From Arthrobacter sp. MYb227 (GTDB lineage Bacteria; Actinomycetota; Actinomycetes; Actinomycetales; Micrococcaceae): a DNA stretch of 64,000 bases. A model generated the notes under the pieces. The model was given only the letters and a program-made list of their open reading frames with translations. It had not been told where the DNA came from and ran no database searches. Location of the stretch: positions 372,001 to 436,000 of the forward strand of contig NZ_PCPT01000002.1 of assembly GCF_002975435.1 (NCBI RefSeq). The letters run 5' to 3'. A program made the position numbers and the translations under genes. Position 1 is the stretch's first letter. Every line of letters starts with the position of its first letter. Positions 16,978 through 25,975 of the stretch are shown in pieces.

Positions 16978-18414
16978 ATGGCGAAGAAGTCTTCGATCGG
17001 TACTCCTGCTTCCGGGAACCCTCAGGGTGAACCCGGAGACCAGTTGAGTTGCGAAGACTTGCTGGATCAGGGGATTGATCTGGATGCGGTGTTTGACGAG
17101 TATATTTTTTCTCGAGGTGCTGAAGGGATCCGGCGCATGGCTGCCGGGATTAACCGGTTGAAGACTCCCCGTGATCATTTTTCGATGGTGGAAAATATTG
17201 CCGCCCTTGAAGAAACCAAGAGCGCGCTGACCGCCATGCAGGCAACTCAGGCCGTGGCCTATGAGGATTCTTTATCTGCGGAACGTCAAAGCCAGAAGAT
17301 TCGGGAGAGGAATCCGGGGTGGGGTGCCTCCAAGGATGTTGCCTTGGCCATGCGGTTATCTCCGAAGCAGGGCACCCGGTTTACCAAAGATGCCCGGGTG
17401 CTGCGCGATGATCTGCCGCATACCGCCGAAGCCTTGAAACAAGGGAAACTGATTTGGGCGCAAGTCCAGGTGGTGATTACTGGTACCCGAAACCTGCAAA
17501 CCTCAAACCGTCGGCTGATCGACAGGCTTTTGTGGGAAGAAGGCACGCGCTGTTTTGATCAGGGCACGCAGTTGCTGGCTCAAGCCATTGAGTACTGGGC
17601 CAAAATCTTTGAGCCGCAAACCGAGGCTGATCTGGAAGCCTTGGCGAAAAAGAATCGTTGTGTAGGGGTGCAACAGATTAGCCCGCACGAGGTATTGCTT
17701 AAAGGACGCTTTCCCTTGCCGATGGGCATTGCCTTAGCACAGGTGTTGGCTCGGGAGACCGAGTATGCGCAGAATCGGCCGGGGGAGGAACGTAACGCTG
17801 CACAGATTCGTGCTGATAGCTTTTATGAGCTGGTGACCGGGCTTAATGTTGCCCAGCAGCCTCCCTTGGAAATTTTGTTGGTGATGGATGCCGCGGTGCT
17901 CAGTGAAGATAGCAATGAGCCGGTATTGATCCCGGGATATGGATTGATTAGCGCCCAGCGGGCCAGAGAGATGATCGCGGCGGATCGTGCCGGTGGGGCT
18001 GATGAACTGGGTATCTGGGTTCGCGGGCTTTTTGTGGAGAACCATAGCGGTCGTTTGGTGGCCATGGAATCGTACCGTCGGAGCTTTGGCGGGAATCTAA
18101 AGAAGCTGATCATGGTGCGTGACCAATATTGCAGGACACCATTTTGTAATGCGAAAATTCGGGATATTGATCATGTGGTTCAGGTGCGTCAGGACGGAGA
18201 AACCAGCGCGGCCAATGGAGATGGGCGTTGTTTTTCCTGTAACCAGACGAAAGAAGCCCCTGGATGGGAAGAACATCCGGTGAAAGGGGAGCGACATAGT
18301 TTCCAAATCACCACACCCAGTGGACATACATATATCTCTACGGCTCCTGCTCAATTTGGGGCTAGGCCGCGGCAACAACTGCGACGGCTTATCGGAGAAG
18401 ATCCGCCTGGTTAG
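16978..18414 (+). CDS. DUF222 / HNH endonuclease-like protein
   Basis: Protein of 478 residues with a long helical DUF222 region (about 60-330) and a C-terminal HNH fold (about 380-430). The HNH core shows YCRTPFCNAKIRDIDHVV and CFSCNQTKEAPGW, with paired Cys residues and a central His. These proteins (13E12-repeat family) are abundant, often in many copies, in high-GC actinobacteria; nuclease activity is plausible but their role is mostly unassigned. The upstream DNA is AT-rich with a possible -10 (TATACT, about 16965). Stand-alone gene, not part of the catabolic operons. Confidence 0.85.
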   Translation: MAKKSSIGTPASGNPQGEPGDQLSCEDLLDQGIDLDAVFDEYIFSRGAEGIRRMAAGINRLKTPRDHFSMVENIAALEETKSALTAMQATQAVAYEDSLSAERQSQKIRERNPGWGASKDVALAMRLSPKQGTRFTKDARVLRDDLPHTAEALKQGKLIWAQVQVVITGTRNLQTSNRRLIDRLLWEEGTRCFDQGTQLLAQAIEYWAKIFEPQTEADLEALAKKNRCVGVQQISPHEVLLKGRFPLPMGIALAQVLARETEYAQNRPGEERNAAQIRADSFYELVTGLNVAQQPPLEILLVMDAAVLSEDSNEPVLIPGYGLISAQRAREMIAADRAGGADELGIWVRGLFVENHSGRLVAMESYRRSFGGNLKKLIMVRDQYCRTPFCNAKIRDIDHVVQVRQDGETSAANGDGRCFSCNQTKEAPGWEEHPVKGERHSFQITTPSGHTYISTAPAQFGARPRQQLRRLIGEDPPG

Positions 18415-18589
18415 CTAAGTATCATCTTATTTTCATACCTGCGCAGGACGCCACCTGGCCCACCGCCTAAGCGGAAAGACTGTTGGAGGTGTCCTGCTAT
18501 GTGACTGTTGAAAGGGCCGACGACGCTTCCTCTTGGTCCCCAAGAGCAAGTTTCAGCACCGCCGGCCCGGCTTCTAAAAATGTTTCCGT

Positions 18590-20023
18590 TTAAACCTTGG
18601 CTGCCGCATTGAGCTGTGGCCACCAGGAGGCCTGGTTCCACAGGCCCATTGACTCCTCGAGCGCCTGGCCCAGAGTGAAGACCGTTGCATCGTCATAGGT
18701 CCGCCCAACGATCTGCACGCCCGTGGGAACACCATTGGGAGCAACGCCGGATGGAACCGCCAGGACCGGAACGCGACCAACCACATTGAATGGGAGGGTC
18801 AGCGCCGATTCCAGCCAGGAAACCTGCTGCCCGTTGATCTCAATAAGCTCCGCCGGATCCGCAAAGTCCGCGACCAGTCCCTGCGTGGCATTGGTGGGGC
18901 AAAGCAGTGCGTCGTAGTTTTCGAGCAGCTTACCCAGTGGGGCATAGAGCTCGGCCTCGGAGACCAAGCCTTCGGCGAAGGAACCGCCCGTGGCTGCATT
19001 TTCTGCGAAATTGCGGGTGTATGGCATGAGCAATTCCTGCTCTTTACGGGGAATCTCGGAGATGAAGGCGCCCATGATGCCGCCAAAGTGAGCCCAAGCG
19101 GTGGCAACTAGCTGCTCGCGAGTCCAAGGCAAGATCACCTCATCAACGATGACTCCGGCATTGCGCAATGCCTCGGCCGCGGCGCGGGTGTTGGCCTCTA
19201 CCGCCGGGTCGATCGCGTAATCGCCAAGATTTACGCACAAGGCAACGCGCATTCCCTCTGCGGCCTCGGCATTGGGTGTCTGCAACACGTAAGCGGGACG
19301 GAGCGAAGCCTGATCGGTGTAGTGTGGCCCGGCAATGACGTTTTGCAGCATGGCAACGTCTGCAACCGACTTACCCATGGGTCCATCGGCGCAGTAGGTG
19401 TCCTGGTTGAAGGGGGCCATGCCCGGCACACGGCCAAAGGGTGGCTTGAAACCCACCAGACCATTGAATGAGGCCGGGATACGGATAGATCCGCCAATAT
19501 CTGATCCGGTGGCCAGAATGGATTCGCCCGCCGCAAGCGCTGCACCGGAGCCACCCGAGGATCCGCCGGGAGTCATCTCAAGATTCCACGGGTTACGTGT
19601 CACACCCCAGAGTTTTGAGTGGGTATAGCCAGCGCAGCAAAATTCGGGGGTGGTGGTGCGGCCATGCACCACAGCACCGGCATTGAAGATGCGCTCCACA
19701 ATTGGGTGGGTAACCTCGGCGATCTCGCCCTTTTGCAGCAGCGAGCCTTCTTCCGCGGTGTAACCGGCGATGGGCTGTTCTTCTTTGAGCAGTAACGGGA
19801 TGCCTTCGAGTGCACCAAGCTGGGAGCGGGAGGTTGCGAAGCGTTCCTGGGATGTGCGAGCCGCAGCGTAGGCCACTTCAAGCATTTCCTCGGTCAACGC
19901 GTTGACGGAAGGCTCCACCGCGGCGGTGCGTGCCACTACCGCATCGAGCAATTCGACGGGGGAGAGCTCTTTAGATTTAAAAAGTTCGCGTGCCCGGGTG
20001 GCCGTGAGATGGTGCAGCTCCAT
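18590..20023 (-). CDS. Amidase signature family hydrolase
   Basis: Amide hydrolase of 477 residues using the Ser-cisSer-Lys triad. K80 lies in LLLKEE, the cis-Ser S155 in TPGGSSGGS, and the nucleophile S179 in GSDIGGSIRIPA. No signal peptide, so cytoplasmic. A TAGGAG site lies 9 bases before ATG 20023. Not part of a GatCAB set, as there are no gatB or gatC neighbours, so a catabolic amidase is more likely. Its promoter (TTGACT, 17 bases, TAGTCT on the minus strand) carries a variant of the TetR operator seen at 4692 and 7929, which links it to the amidohydrolase-importer system. Confidence 0.9.
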   Translation of the reverse strand: MELHHLTATRARELFKSKELSPVELLDAVVARTAAVEPSVNALTEEMLEVAYAAARTSQERFATSRSQLGALEGIPLLLKEEQPIAGYTAEEGSLLQKGEIAEVTHPIVERIFNAGAVVHGRTTTPEFCCAGYTHSKLWGVTRNPWNLEMTPGGSSGGSGAALAAGESILATGSDIGGSIRIPASFNGLVGFKPPFGRVPGMAPFNQDTYCADGPMGKSVADVAMLQNVIAGPHYTDQASLRPAYVLQTPNAEAAEGMRVALCVNLGDYAIDPAVEANTRAAAEALRNAGVIVDEVILPWTREQLVATAWAHFGGIMGAFISEIPRKEQELLMPYTRNFAENAATGGSFAEGLVSEAELYAPLGKLLENYDALLCPTNATQGLVADFADPAELIEINGQQVSWLESALTLPFNVVGRVPVLAVPSGVAPNGVPTGVQIVGRTYDDATVFTLGQALEESMGLWNQASWWPQLNAAAKV

Positions 20024-20076
20024 TGCGTGTGACTCCTATGCGTGTGGAAAAAGTCCGGGGCGCGCAAGCCCTCATA

Positions 20077-20131
20077 AGTGAGACTAGGCTCACTCTTTCA
20101 TTAAGTCAACGGTGATGACAGCGGCGTTGAC
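20077..20131 (-). promoter_or_regulatory. Amidase promoter with operator-like repeats
   Basis: On the minus strand, CTGTCATCACCGTTGACTT (20121-20103) matches CTGTCAACACCATTGACAG of the TetR operator at 15 of 19 positions and overlaps the -35 TTGACT. The outer half-site GTCAACG (20131-20125) continues the match to the longer 7929 operator. The -10 TAGTCT (20086-20081) sits inside another palindrome, AGTGAG-N6-CTCACT (20077-20094). So two regulators may act here. Sequence seen; binding inferred. Confidence 0.6.
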
Positions 20132-20179
20132 GGTGGGGCTGGAGTTAGTCGCAAGAACTTCGGTGCCATGGTGAAGTCG

Positions 20180-20713
20180 TTAATGAACAAGTGCCTTAAG
20201 TATCACGACCACCACACCGAGTAGGGCGGTGGATAGTCCAACGCCGATCCGCATTGACTGCTGGCGCGTCCAGCGAACAGCGGAGAAGTAACCAAGGAGG
20301 CCAAGAAATAAGACATCAACCCACAATGCCGTCCACAACGCGACATCATCACGCACTAGATTGGTGACCCCGAGCAACACGATGAGCAGTGGAATCACCG
20401 AAGCGATGAGCATTCCTGATGAATGCGAAATGCCATGGCGCAGCGCCGCCTTAAGTGGAGCTTTTCGATCCTTATCGGCAACGGCGTTGAGATGTGCGAC
20501 AGCGGCGGCGAAAACATGGGCCAGCCAGAAAACTAGGACCGCTCCCAGCACCTTGAAGAAAACCTGCAGTGAGGTGACATCGTAGCGATCCGAAATTATC
20601 AGTAACGCCGAAACTACCACTAGTCCGTACACTGCCGATTCGGAGGTGAAATCCGAACGCTGAATCTTGCTGCTCAATGTATCCCCAGGTTTAGTGGCAG
20701 TATGCAAATTCAT
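20180..20713 (-). CDS. Small integral membrane protein of unknown function
   Basis: 177 residues with about five hydrophobic segments (about 30-45, 50-75, 95-120, 125-145, 155-175), separated by short basic loops. A soluble N-terminal tail of about 25 residues precedes the first helix. I do not recognise the family. It lies between the amidase and the carboxylesterase genes on the same strand but with its own upstream gap of about 100 bases on either side. It has no transporter or enzyme motif. Coding potential is supported by length, hydrophobicity pattern and lack of a better reading frame. Confidence 0.72.
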   Translation of the reverse strand: MNLHTATKPGDTLSSKIQRSDFTSESAVYGLVVVSALLIISDRYDVTSLQVFFKVLGAVLVFWLAHVFAAAVAHLNAVADKDRKAPLKAALRHGISHSSGMLIASVIPLLIVLLGVTNLVRDDVALWTALWVDVLFLGLLGYFSAVRWTRQQSMRIGVGLSTALLGVVVVILKALVH

Positions 20714-20812
20714 GCACCAGAAGCTCTCATCATAGGGTGGTGAGGGGCTTGACTTTCATGAAACAAAGCTGAAGCTTTGGTCATCAAATGAGGGCTTGCG
20801 GCGCTGGCGTCT

Positions 20813-22312
20813 CTAGAGCCCTGAATCTTTTCGCAGGGCCCGCACGCTTGCATACCCGTCCTTGACTGTTCGGGTGAACGAATCAAAGACTCGGGTGTTC
20901 TTGGTTTCTGATTCGTAGGAGCCCCACCCTGGTGCCCCGGTCTTGATGAAGGCCAGTGCCTCGGCGTTCAGCGTATCGGCAAGTTCCTGCGGTGGAGTCG
21001 GCCCGGCTAACGGCTCAACCTTGATTGAATCCAAGCAATCGAAGAAGAACGGTACATCTAGGCAGTGCACTGCGGCTCCGAAAACAGGGGAACGCCATGC
21101 GAACCTTGAAACCCAAGTATTGGATCCGGCCCGCACATCGGCAAGCTCAGATAGTGCCACGCGGAACATTCGGTCGGTGAAGAACCGTCCCATGACCGCG
21201 GCGGTACCCAGATTTTTTGTCTCTGCGTTATCTATCATCCAGGCCTTGCGCGCTGCCTTGGACCCGCCCATCTTAGTGATCATTGCCGAGGCCGGAAGGA
21301 AGCGCAGGTACTTTGCTGCCTTGGTAAACGCCATAGCAAATTCATCATCTGCTGCCGAGAGCCACAGCGGGATGTTCTCACCTACACCTTGCTGCAAAGA
21401 AGTGGTGGTGGACTGGGTGATGAGGGCCCCATCAATAACGGGGCCCAGAGCCAACCCTTCATCGAGCATCTTGGCTAGGGCGCCCTTGGCCATGAGATTA
21501 GTGCTCTTTTGCTGCATTTCGATGAGCTTTTCCTCGGGAACCGAGGCGAAGCCGGCCCGGTCGGCACTGACGCCAAGCTCCTGTGCCAATTTTTGTGTAA
21601 ATTCTTGCGCCCGTGGCAACGGAACATCGGCAAGTGCGCCGGACAATGAGATGACGCCATGGAAGAGACCTGCAGCGGCAGGCATGCCGAGCAAGGTGAG
21701 CACGGCTCCGCCGCCTGCTGATTGTCCGGCAATGGTGACCCGATGTGGATCGCCACCGAAAGCAGCGATGTTATCGCGCACCCATTCAAGGGCACAGAGC
21801 CAGTCACGCACGCCACGGTTATCCTGAACCCCGGGAATGTGGCCGAATCCATCGAAGCCAAGTCGGTAGGAAATGACCACCGTGATCACCCCGTCACGCG
21901 GGAATCCGGGGCTGTTGTACCAGGGGCTGGCGGGGGAGCCGGCAAAGAACCCGCCACCATGAATCCAGACCAGGACCGGCAGTTTGGCCTGGGTGTCTCC
22001 GGCGGCGGGTGTTGTCACGTTGAGGTTCAGGGTTGCTTCGCCAGCAATACTCGGCTCGGGAATCAAGGTAACACCGGGGTCTCCGCGCTGTGGTGTGGGG
22101 CCGAAGGCCAGCGCATCGCGAGTGCCTTCCCACGGGCCTACGGGCTCGGGGGCGGCGAAGCGAAGCTCGCCAACGGGCGGTTGAGCGAACGGGATTCCGC
22201 GGAATGCGGTGACGCTTTGCCCCTGAGTGAGCGGAATTTCAAAGCCACGCAGTGAACCCAGCGGCGTATCGATGGTGCGAGTGTTGTGCTCGGTACTATT
22301 CCCTGCTGACAT
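20813..22312 (-). CDS. Type B carboxylesterase
   Basis: Alpha/beta-hydrolase of 499 residues. The oxyanion motif is WIHGGGFFAG (117-126) and the nucleophile S198 lies in GQSAGGG. The N-terminus RGIPFAQPPVGELRF is typical of the COesterase family. The catalytic His is likely in the late segment AVHCLDVPFFF. No signal peptide, so intracellular ester hydrolysis. AGGAG lies 6 bases before ATG 22312. It is divergent from a GH3 gene. The intergenic region contains GTCAACAGCATTGACAG on the minus strand, one base off the TetR operator core. Confidence 0.9.
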   Translation of the reverse strand: MSAGNSTEHNTRTIDTPLGSLRGFEIPLTQGQSVTAFRGIPFAQPPVGELRFAAPEPVGPWEGTRDALAFGPTPQRGDPGVTLIPEPSIAGEATLNLNVTTPAAGDTQAKLPVLVWIHGGGFFAGSPASPWYNSPGFPRDGVITVVISYRLGFDGFGHIPGVQDNRGVRDWLCALEWVRDNIAAFGGDPHRVTIAGQSAGGGAVLTLLGMPAAAGLFHGVISLSGALADVPLPRAQEFTQKLAQELGVSADRAGFASVPEEKLIEMQQKSTNLMAKGALAKMLDEGLALGPVIDGALITQSTTTSLQQGVGENIPLWLSAADDEFAMAFTKAAKYLRFLPASAMITKMGGSKAARKAWMIDNAETKNLGTAAVMGRFFTDRMFRVALSELADVRAGSNTWVSRFAWRSPVFGAAVHCLDVPFFFDCLDSIKVEPLAGPTPPQELADTLNAEALAFIKTGAPGWGSYESETKNTRVFDSFTRTVKDGYASVRALRKDSGL

Positions 22313-22348
22313 GTCTGCTCCTGGTATGAGAGATCGGTGGCGCTCATG

Positions 22349-22365
22349 CTGTCAATGCTGTTGAC
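22349..22365 (-). promoter_or_regulatory. TetR-type operator upstream of the carboxylesterase
   Basis: Minus strand GTCAACAGCATTGACAG (22365-22349) differs from the core in the amidohydrolase operator by one central base. TTGACA (22355-22350) could be a -35 reading toward the esterase, but I see no good -10 at 17 bases (TCATAC lies at 20). The site is 37 bases from the esterase start. Confidence 0.6.
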
Positions 22366-22461
22366 CACCATGCTAACCGACTCTTGTGAGAGAAACCCGA
22401 GTGCTATACGGTATTTAATGAGTGGCCATTTAACCACAGCCAACAGACAAAGAGGACGACA

Positions 22462-24729
22462 ATGAGCGCGAAGATCCCCACCGAGCTGACTATCCAAGAC
22501 AAAGCGTCGCTAACCACGGGCCGCGACTTCTGGAGCACCACAGAACTCAAGGACACGGATGTACCCTCGCTCATCCTCACCGACGGACCCCACGGACTGC
22601 GCCTGCAACAAGGCGGCAGCGACCACCTAGGATTGGCCGACTCTGTCCCCGCAACCTGTTTCCCGCCAGCAGTAACCCTCGGATCGACCTTTGACGTGTC
22701 GTTGCTCGAGAGGGTCGGCGCGGCCATCGGTGCCGAAGCGCGCGCTCAAGGCGTTGCGGTGGTTCTTGGCCCGGGGATCAATATCAAACGCTCCCCACTG
22801 TGCGGACGCAACTTTGAATACATCTCCGAAGACCCGCTACTCTCCGGGGCACTGGGTGCAGCACTGGTCAACGGGCAGCAGTCCCAAGGCGTCGGATCCT
22901 CGCTCAAACACTTCGCGGCCAACAACCAAGAAGCAGACCGCATGCGCGTCTCGGCAGATATAGATCCACGCCCACTGCGCGAAATCTATCTACGAGCCTT
23001 TGAACGCGTGGTGCGCACCGCCAGCCCCTGGACCGTCATGTGCTCCTACAACCGCATCAACGGGGTCTCGGCCGCAGAAAACCGTTGGCTGCTGACCGAT
23101 GTATTGCGCACCGAATGGGGTTTTGACGGCGTTGTCGTCTCCGACTGGGGAGCGGTCACCAACCGCGTGGCATCGCTGAAGGCAGGGCTCGATCTGGAAA
23201 TGCCGGGCAACCCGGGCAATAGCGTCCCGGCCATCACCGAGGCCATCGCATCCGGAGAACTCGATGAGGCAGTTCTGGATGAAAGCGTTGATCGCCTGCT
23301 TGCCATGACAAAGAAAGCTCAGCCAGCCACCGGACCGGCCGATCTGGACGCCAACCACGCGCTGGCCCGCGAAGCCGCAGGCAAGGGCATCGTATTACTG
23401 AAAAACGAGAATGCGCTACTTCCGGTCCGCCCCGGAACCTCGCTGGCCGTCATTGGCGAGTTCGCGCAATCCCCGCGCTACCAGGGCGCCGGTTCCTCCC
23501 AAGTGAACCCGACTAAAATCGAAAACTTCCTCGAAGAAATTTGCACACTTCAGGGGGGCGAATTAGTCGATTTTTCCCCCGGTTATACGTTGGAAGCCAA
23601 TGCCCCTTACAACTCGGAACTTGCGGCAGCGGCAATCACGGCGGCCACCCATGCCGAAACAGTGATCTTCCTGATCGGGTTGCCAAGCTCCGTTGAATCC
23701 GAGGGTTTTGACCGTGCCGATCTCAAACTTCCAGCCTCCCAACTAGAACTTCTTGAGCAAGTTCGTGCGGTAAACCCAAACGTTGTCGTGGCATTGGTCG
23801 GTGGTGGCGTTGTTGAACTTCCATTCGCCGATGAAGTCCCGGCCATCCTTGCCGCGTGGCTTGGTGGGCAGGGCGGTGGAGGCGGGCTCGCCGATGTGGT
23901 CACCGGAAAGGTCAACCCTTCCGGTCGGTTGGCGGAGACCATTCCCCACCGACTAGAGGATACCCCCGCGGCACTGGATTTCCCCGGTGAACACGGGCAC
24001 GTACGCTACGGCGAAGGCATCTTTGTGGGTTACCGCTGGTATGACGCTCGCAAGTCATCCGTGCGATATCCATTCGGTCACGGGCTGGGATACAGCAGCT
24101 TCGAATACTCGGCTCTTGCGGTTTCGCAGCTCGATGACGGGTTATGTGCCACGTTGAAGCTACGCAATACAACGGAGATTGCTGGCCGGGAAATCGTGCA
24201 GCTTTACTTAGGTTTGCCGGGCACCGCGGTGGCCCGAGCCCCGCGCTCTTTGGCCGCTTTCGCTTGTATCGAATTGGGCGCAGGAGAAGAACGCGAAGTT
24301 GAACTTCGCGTTGATCGATCGGAGATCGCTTACTGGGATACCCGGGTCGAGACCTGGATAGTAGAACCAGGGAACTACGAGGTATCTGTTGGTGCCTCGA
24401 GTCGTGATATTAGACTGACCGAATCCATGAGCATTGCTGGTGAGATTGTTCCGGTGGCCATCAATGAGGAAACCACGCTTGCCGAGTTGATGGCCGATCC
24501 CATTGGCGGTGCTGTGATGGCACAGTTCGCCGGCGAAGCATTATCGGGAATCTCAGGAGGCGACGGAGACTCCGAATCCCAAGAAATGATGGCCAGCATG
24601 CTCGGCTCTATGCCGATTGGTCGACTACTGAATTTCCCGGGCTCGCCCATGACCCGAGAGTCGCTGGACCAGCTGATCGGTGGCATCCTTGGTGCCCGTG
24701 CGGCAGCGGCTCAGCATCCCGGCCATTAA
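22462..24729 (+). CDS. Glycoside hydrolase family 3 beta-glycosidase
   Basis: Cytoplasmic exo-acting glycosidase, 755 residues, no signal peptide. The GH3 N-terminal barrel has TDGPHGLR (about 40-47), the KHFAANNQE loop and the nucleophile Asp in VVVSDWGAV (about 228). The C-terminal sandwich domain (about 300-510, with QGAGSSQVNP) and a fibronectin-III-like domain (about 540-660) follow. The last 90 residues form an additional helical, Met-rich tail. Substrate likely a beta-glucoside, but the sugar cannot be read. It is divergent from the carboxylesterase and convergent with a TetR; AGAGGACG is the ribosome site. Confidence 0.9.
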   Translation: MSAKIPTELTIQDKASLTTGRDFWSTTELKDTDVPSLILTDGPHGLRLQQGGSDHLGLADSVPATCFPPAVTLGSTFDVSLLERVGAAIGAEARAQGVAVVLGPGINIKRSPLCGRNFEYISEDPLLSGALGAALVNGQQSQGVGSSLKHFAANNQEADRMRVSADIDPRPLREIYLRAFERVVRTASPWTVMCSYNRINGVSAAENRWLLTDVLRTEWGFDGVVVSDWGAVTNRVASLKAGLDLEMPGNPGNSVPAITEAIASGELDEAVLDESVDRLLAMTKKAQPATGPADLDANHALAREAAGKGIVLLKNENALLPVRPGTSLAVIGEFAQSPRYQGAGSSQVNPTKIENFLEEICTLQGGELVDFSPGYTLEANAPYNSELAAAAITAATHAETVIFLIGLPSSVESEGFDRADLKLPASQLELLEQVRAVNPNVVVALVGGGVVELPFADEVPAILAAWLGGQGGGGGLADVVTGKVNPSGRLAETIPHRLEDTPAALDFPGEHGHVRYGEGIFVGYRWYDARKSSVRYPFGHGLGYSSFEYSALAVSQLDDGLCATLKLRNTTEIAGREIVQLYLGLPGTAVARAPRSLAAFACIELGAGEEREVELRVDRSEIAYWDTRVETWIVEPGNYEVSVGASSRDIRLTESMSIAGEIVPVAINEETTLAELMADPIGGAVMAQFAGEALSGISGGDGDSESQEMMASMLGSMPIGRLLNFPGSPMTRESLDQLIGGILGARAAAAQHPGH

Positions 24730-24749
24730 GCAGCTAGGTATGTAGAAAG

Positions 24750-24776
24750 CCGGGTACCGCTCAAAGTGGTACCCGG
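24750..24776. terminator. Hairpin between convergent GH3 and TetR genes
   Basis: Perfect 9-base arms CCGGGTACC (24750-24758) and GGTACCCGG (24768-24776), loop of 9. It lies 20 bases after the GH3 stop and 41 before the TetR stop, so it may end transcription from both sides. Confidence 0.65.
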
Positions 24777-24817
24777 ATTTCGTGCTGATGCTTATCAGCG
24801 TTGATCTTGAGCGATCG

Positions 24818-25399
24818 TTAGTCGTGTTTGCGCCAGCTGCTGATTGTCTCGATAACATGAGCTGCCATATCGATATTGGGGTTGAGCAGCCATTGGGTTT
24901 GCAAGCCATCTGCCATGGCAATCAGTGAACCTGCCGCGGATTGTGCGTTGAGGCCGACCGGCAGCTCTCCGGTTGCTTGTCGTGCCCGAATATCCTCGAC
25001 AAGGAGTTCCTGAAGCCGTGCAAAGCGTTCGATAAAGAAAGCGCGAGCGACGTGCTGCGGTGCTGTGGCTTCGGCCGAAAAACACACGTAAAGGTGTACC
25101 AAGCCGGGGACTTCGGTGTTGTGTTTGATGGCTAGGGGAAACGCCTCCAGCGCACGAATATCTGGATCGCTGGCGATCAGCGCCATATCAATTTCGTCGC
25201 GGCGGCGCAGGATCTCGGTGAATAATTCGTCCTTGGAGGCGAAGTGGTGCATGAGCCCTGCTTGGCTCAGCCCGGATGCTGCTGAAATTTCGCGCACGGA
25301 GGTGCCGCGGTAGCCTTCGCGGGCCACGACTTCCAATGCGGCATCGAGGATTTCCTCGCGCTTTGCTAAACCTTTTGCATAGGAACCTCGACGAGTCAT
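24818..25399 (-). CDS. TetR family regulator
   Basis: Repressor of 193 residues. The helix-turn-helix is at about 33-52 (SVREISAASGLSQAGLMHHF), with the GLSQAGLMHHF form common among regulators of sugar-related genes in actinobacteria. The C-terminal domain is of the TetR_C_6 type as far as can be judged. Unrelated in detail to the paralogous pair at 3946 and 7172. It is convergent with the GH3 gene, which is a plausible target. No ribosome site of note. Confidence 0.88.
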   Translation of the reverse strand: MTRRGSYAKGLAKREEILDAALEVVAREGYRGTSVREISAASGLSQAGLMHHFASKDELFTEILRRRDEIDMALIASDPDIRALEAFPLAIKHNTEVPGLVHLYVCFSAEATAPQHVARAFFIERFARLQELLVEDIRARQATGELPVGLNAQSAAGSLIAMADGLQTQWLLNPNIDMAAHVIETISSWRKHD

Positions 25400-25975
25400 T
25401 GGTTCATTCTATCGCGCACAGCCACTACGAAGCCGGAAAGCAGGAACCTCACCAGCGAGTCGAGGAACGGTGCTGAATGGTGATCATGAAAAAACAAACA
25501 CCAGCACTGCCGTTCCACGAGCGAGTGTTTACCTCGCCGAGCGCTCTTGGGGCACCACGTGTATGCCGATGGGTGTTTGGGCCGGAGGTCTTGGGGGGAG
25601 TGCTGAACCTGGCCTCAACGATATAAATAATTACATTATTTCTAAGCCTCGGGTTTGTGCGGCTTCGCCGAAAATCAGCCGGAAATTCAGATTCTCAACG
25701 CACTGTGAGTGGCTGTTGCCTGGCGTGCTAATACGCGATCGTTGCGTACCTGTTGACGATGACTGCCTATGGCGGGAAAACATCCTAGTTGGTGCGCATG
25801 CCTCACCGAGACTGGTCACGAAATATTCGCTTGGGTCTTTGTGAACATGCGGTGCCTACGCCCCCCTGAGCTCGGTGTTTCGGGGGAATAGGCATCGCAC
25901 ACATAATCGGTGGAACACTGTACAGCTAGACCCTTTGGCCCGCAAAGCTTCTCTAGGGTCGGCCCGTGCCCGGCG
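25400..25975. other. Long intergenic region
   Basis: No gene that I can support. It contains an imperfect inverted repeat (about 25461-25475 with 25502-25520), a local AT-rich patch (about 25620-25645), and at 25849-25898 a strong stem listed separately. Reading frames of 60-125 codons on both strands lack ribosome sites and known motifs. Confidence 0.5.
25849..25898 (-). terminator. Hairpin downstream of the UPF0158 gene
   Basis: GCGGTGCCTA (25849-25858) pairs with TAGGCATCGC (25889-25898) with one G-U type pair, and inside it a C tract (25861-25866) pairs with a G tract (25882-25886). It lies 78 bases after the UPF0158 stop on the minus strand. No T tract, so termination is only probable. 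Confidence 0.5.

Noticed and set aside
20943-21827. Long open frame of 294 codons on the plus strand inside the carboxylesterase gene
   Set aside because: It is the antisense shadow of a clear carboxylesterase; composition is Ser/Ala/Pro-rich without motifs or ribosome site.
25470-25844. Open frame of 124 codons in the gap between TetR and UPF0158
   Set aside because: No ribosome site, no motif, and unusual composition; probably chance.
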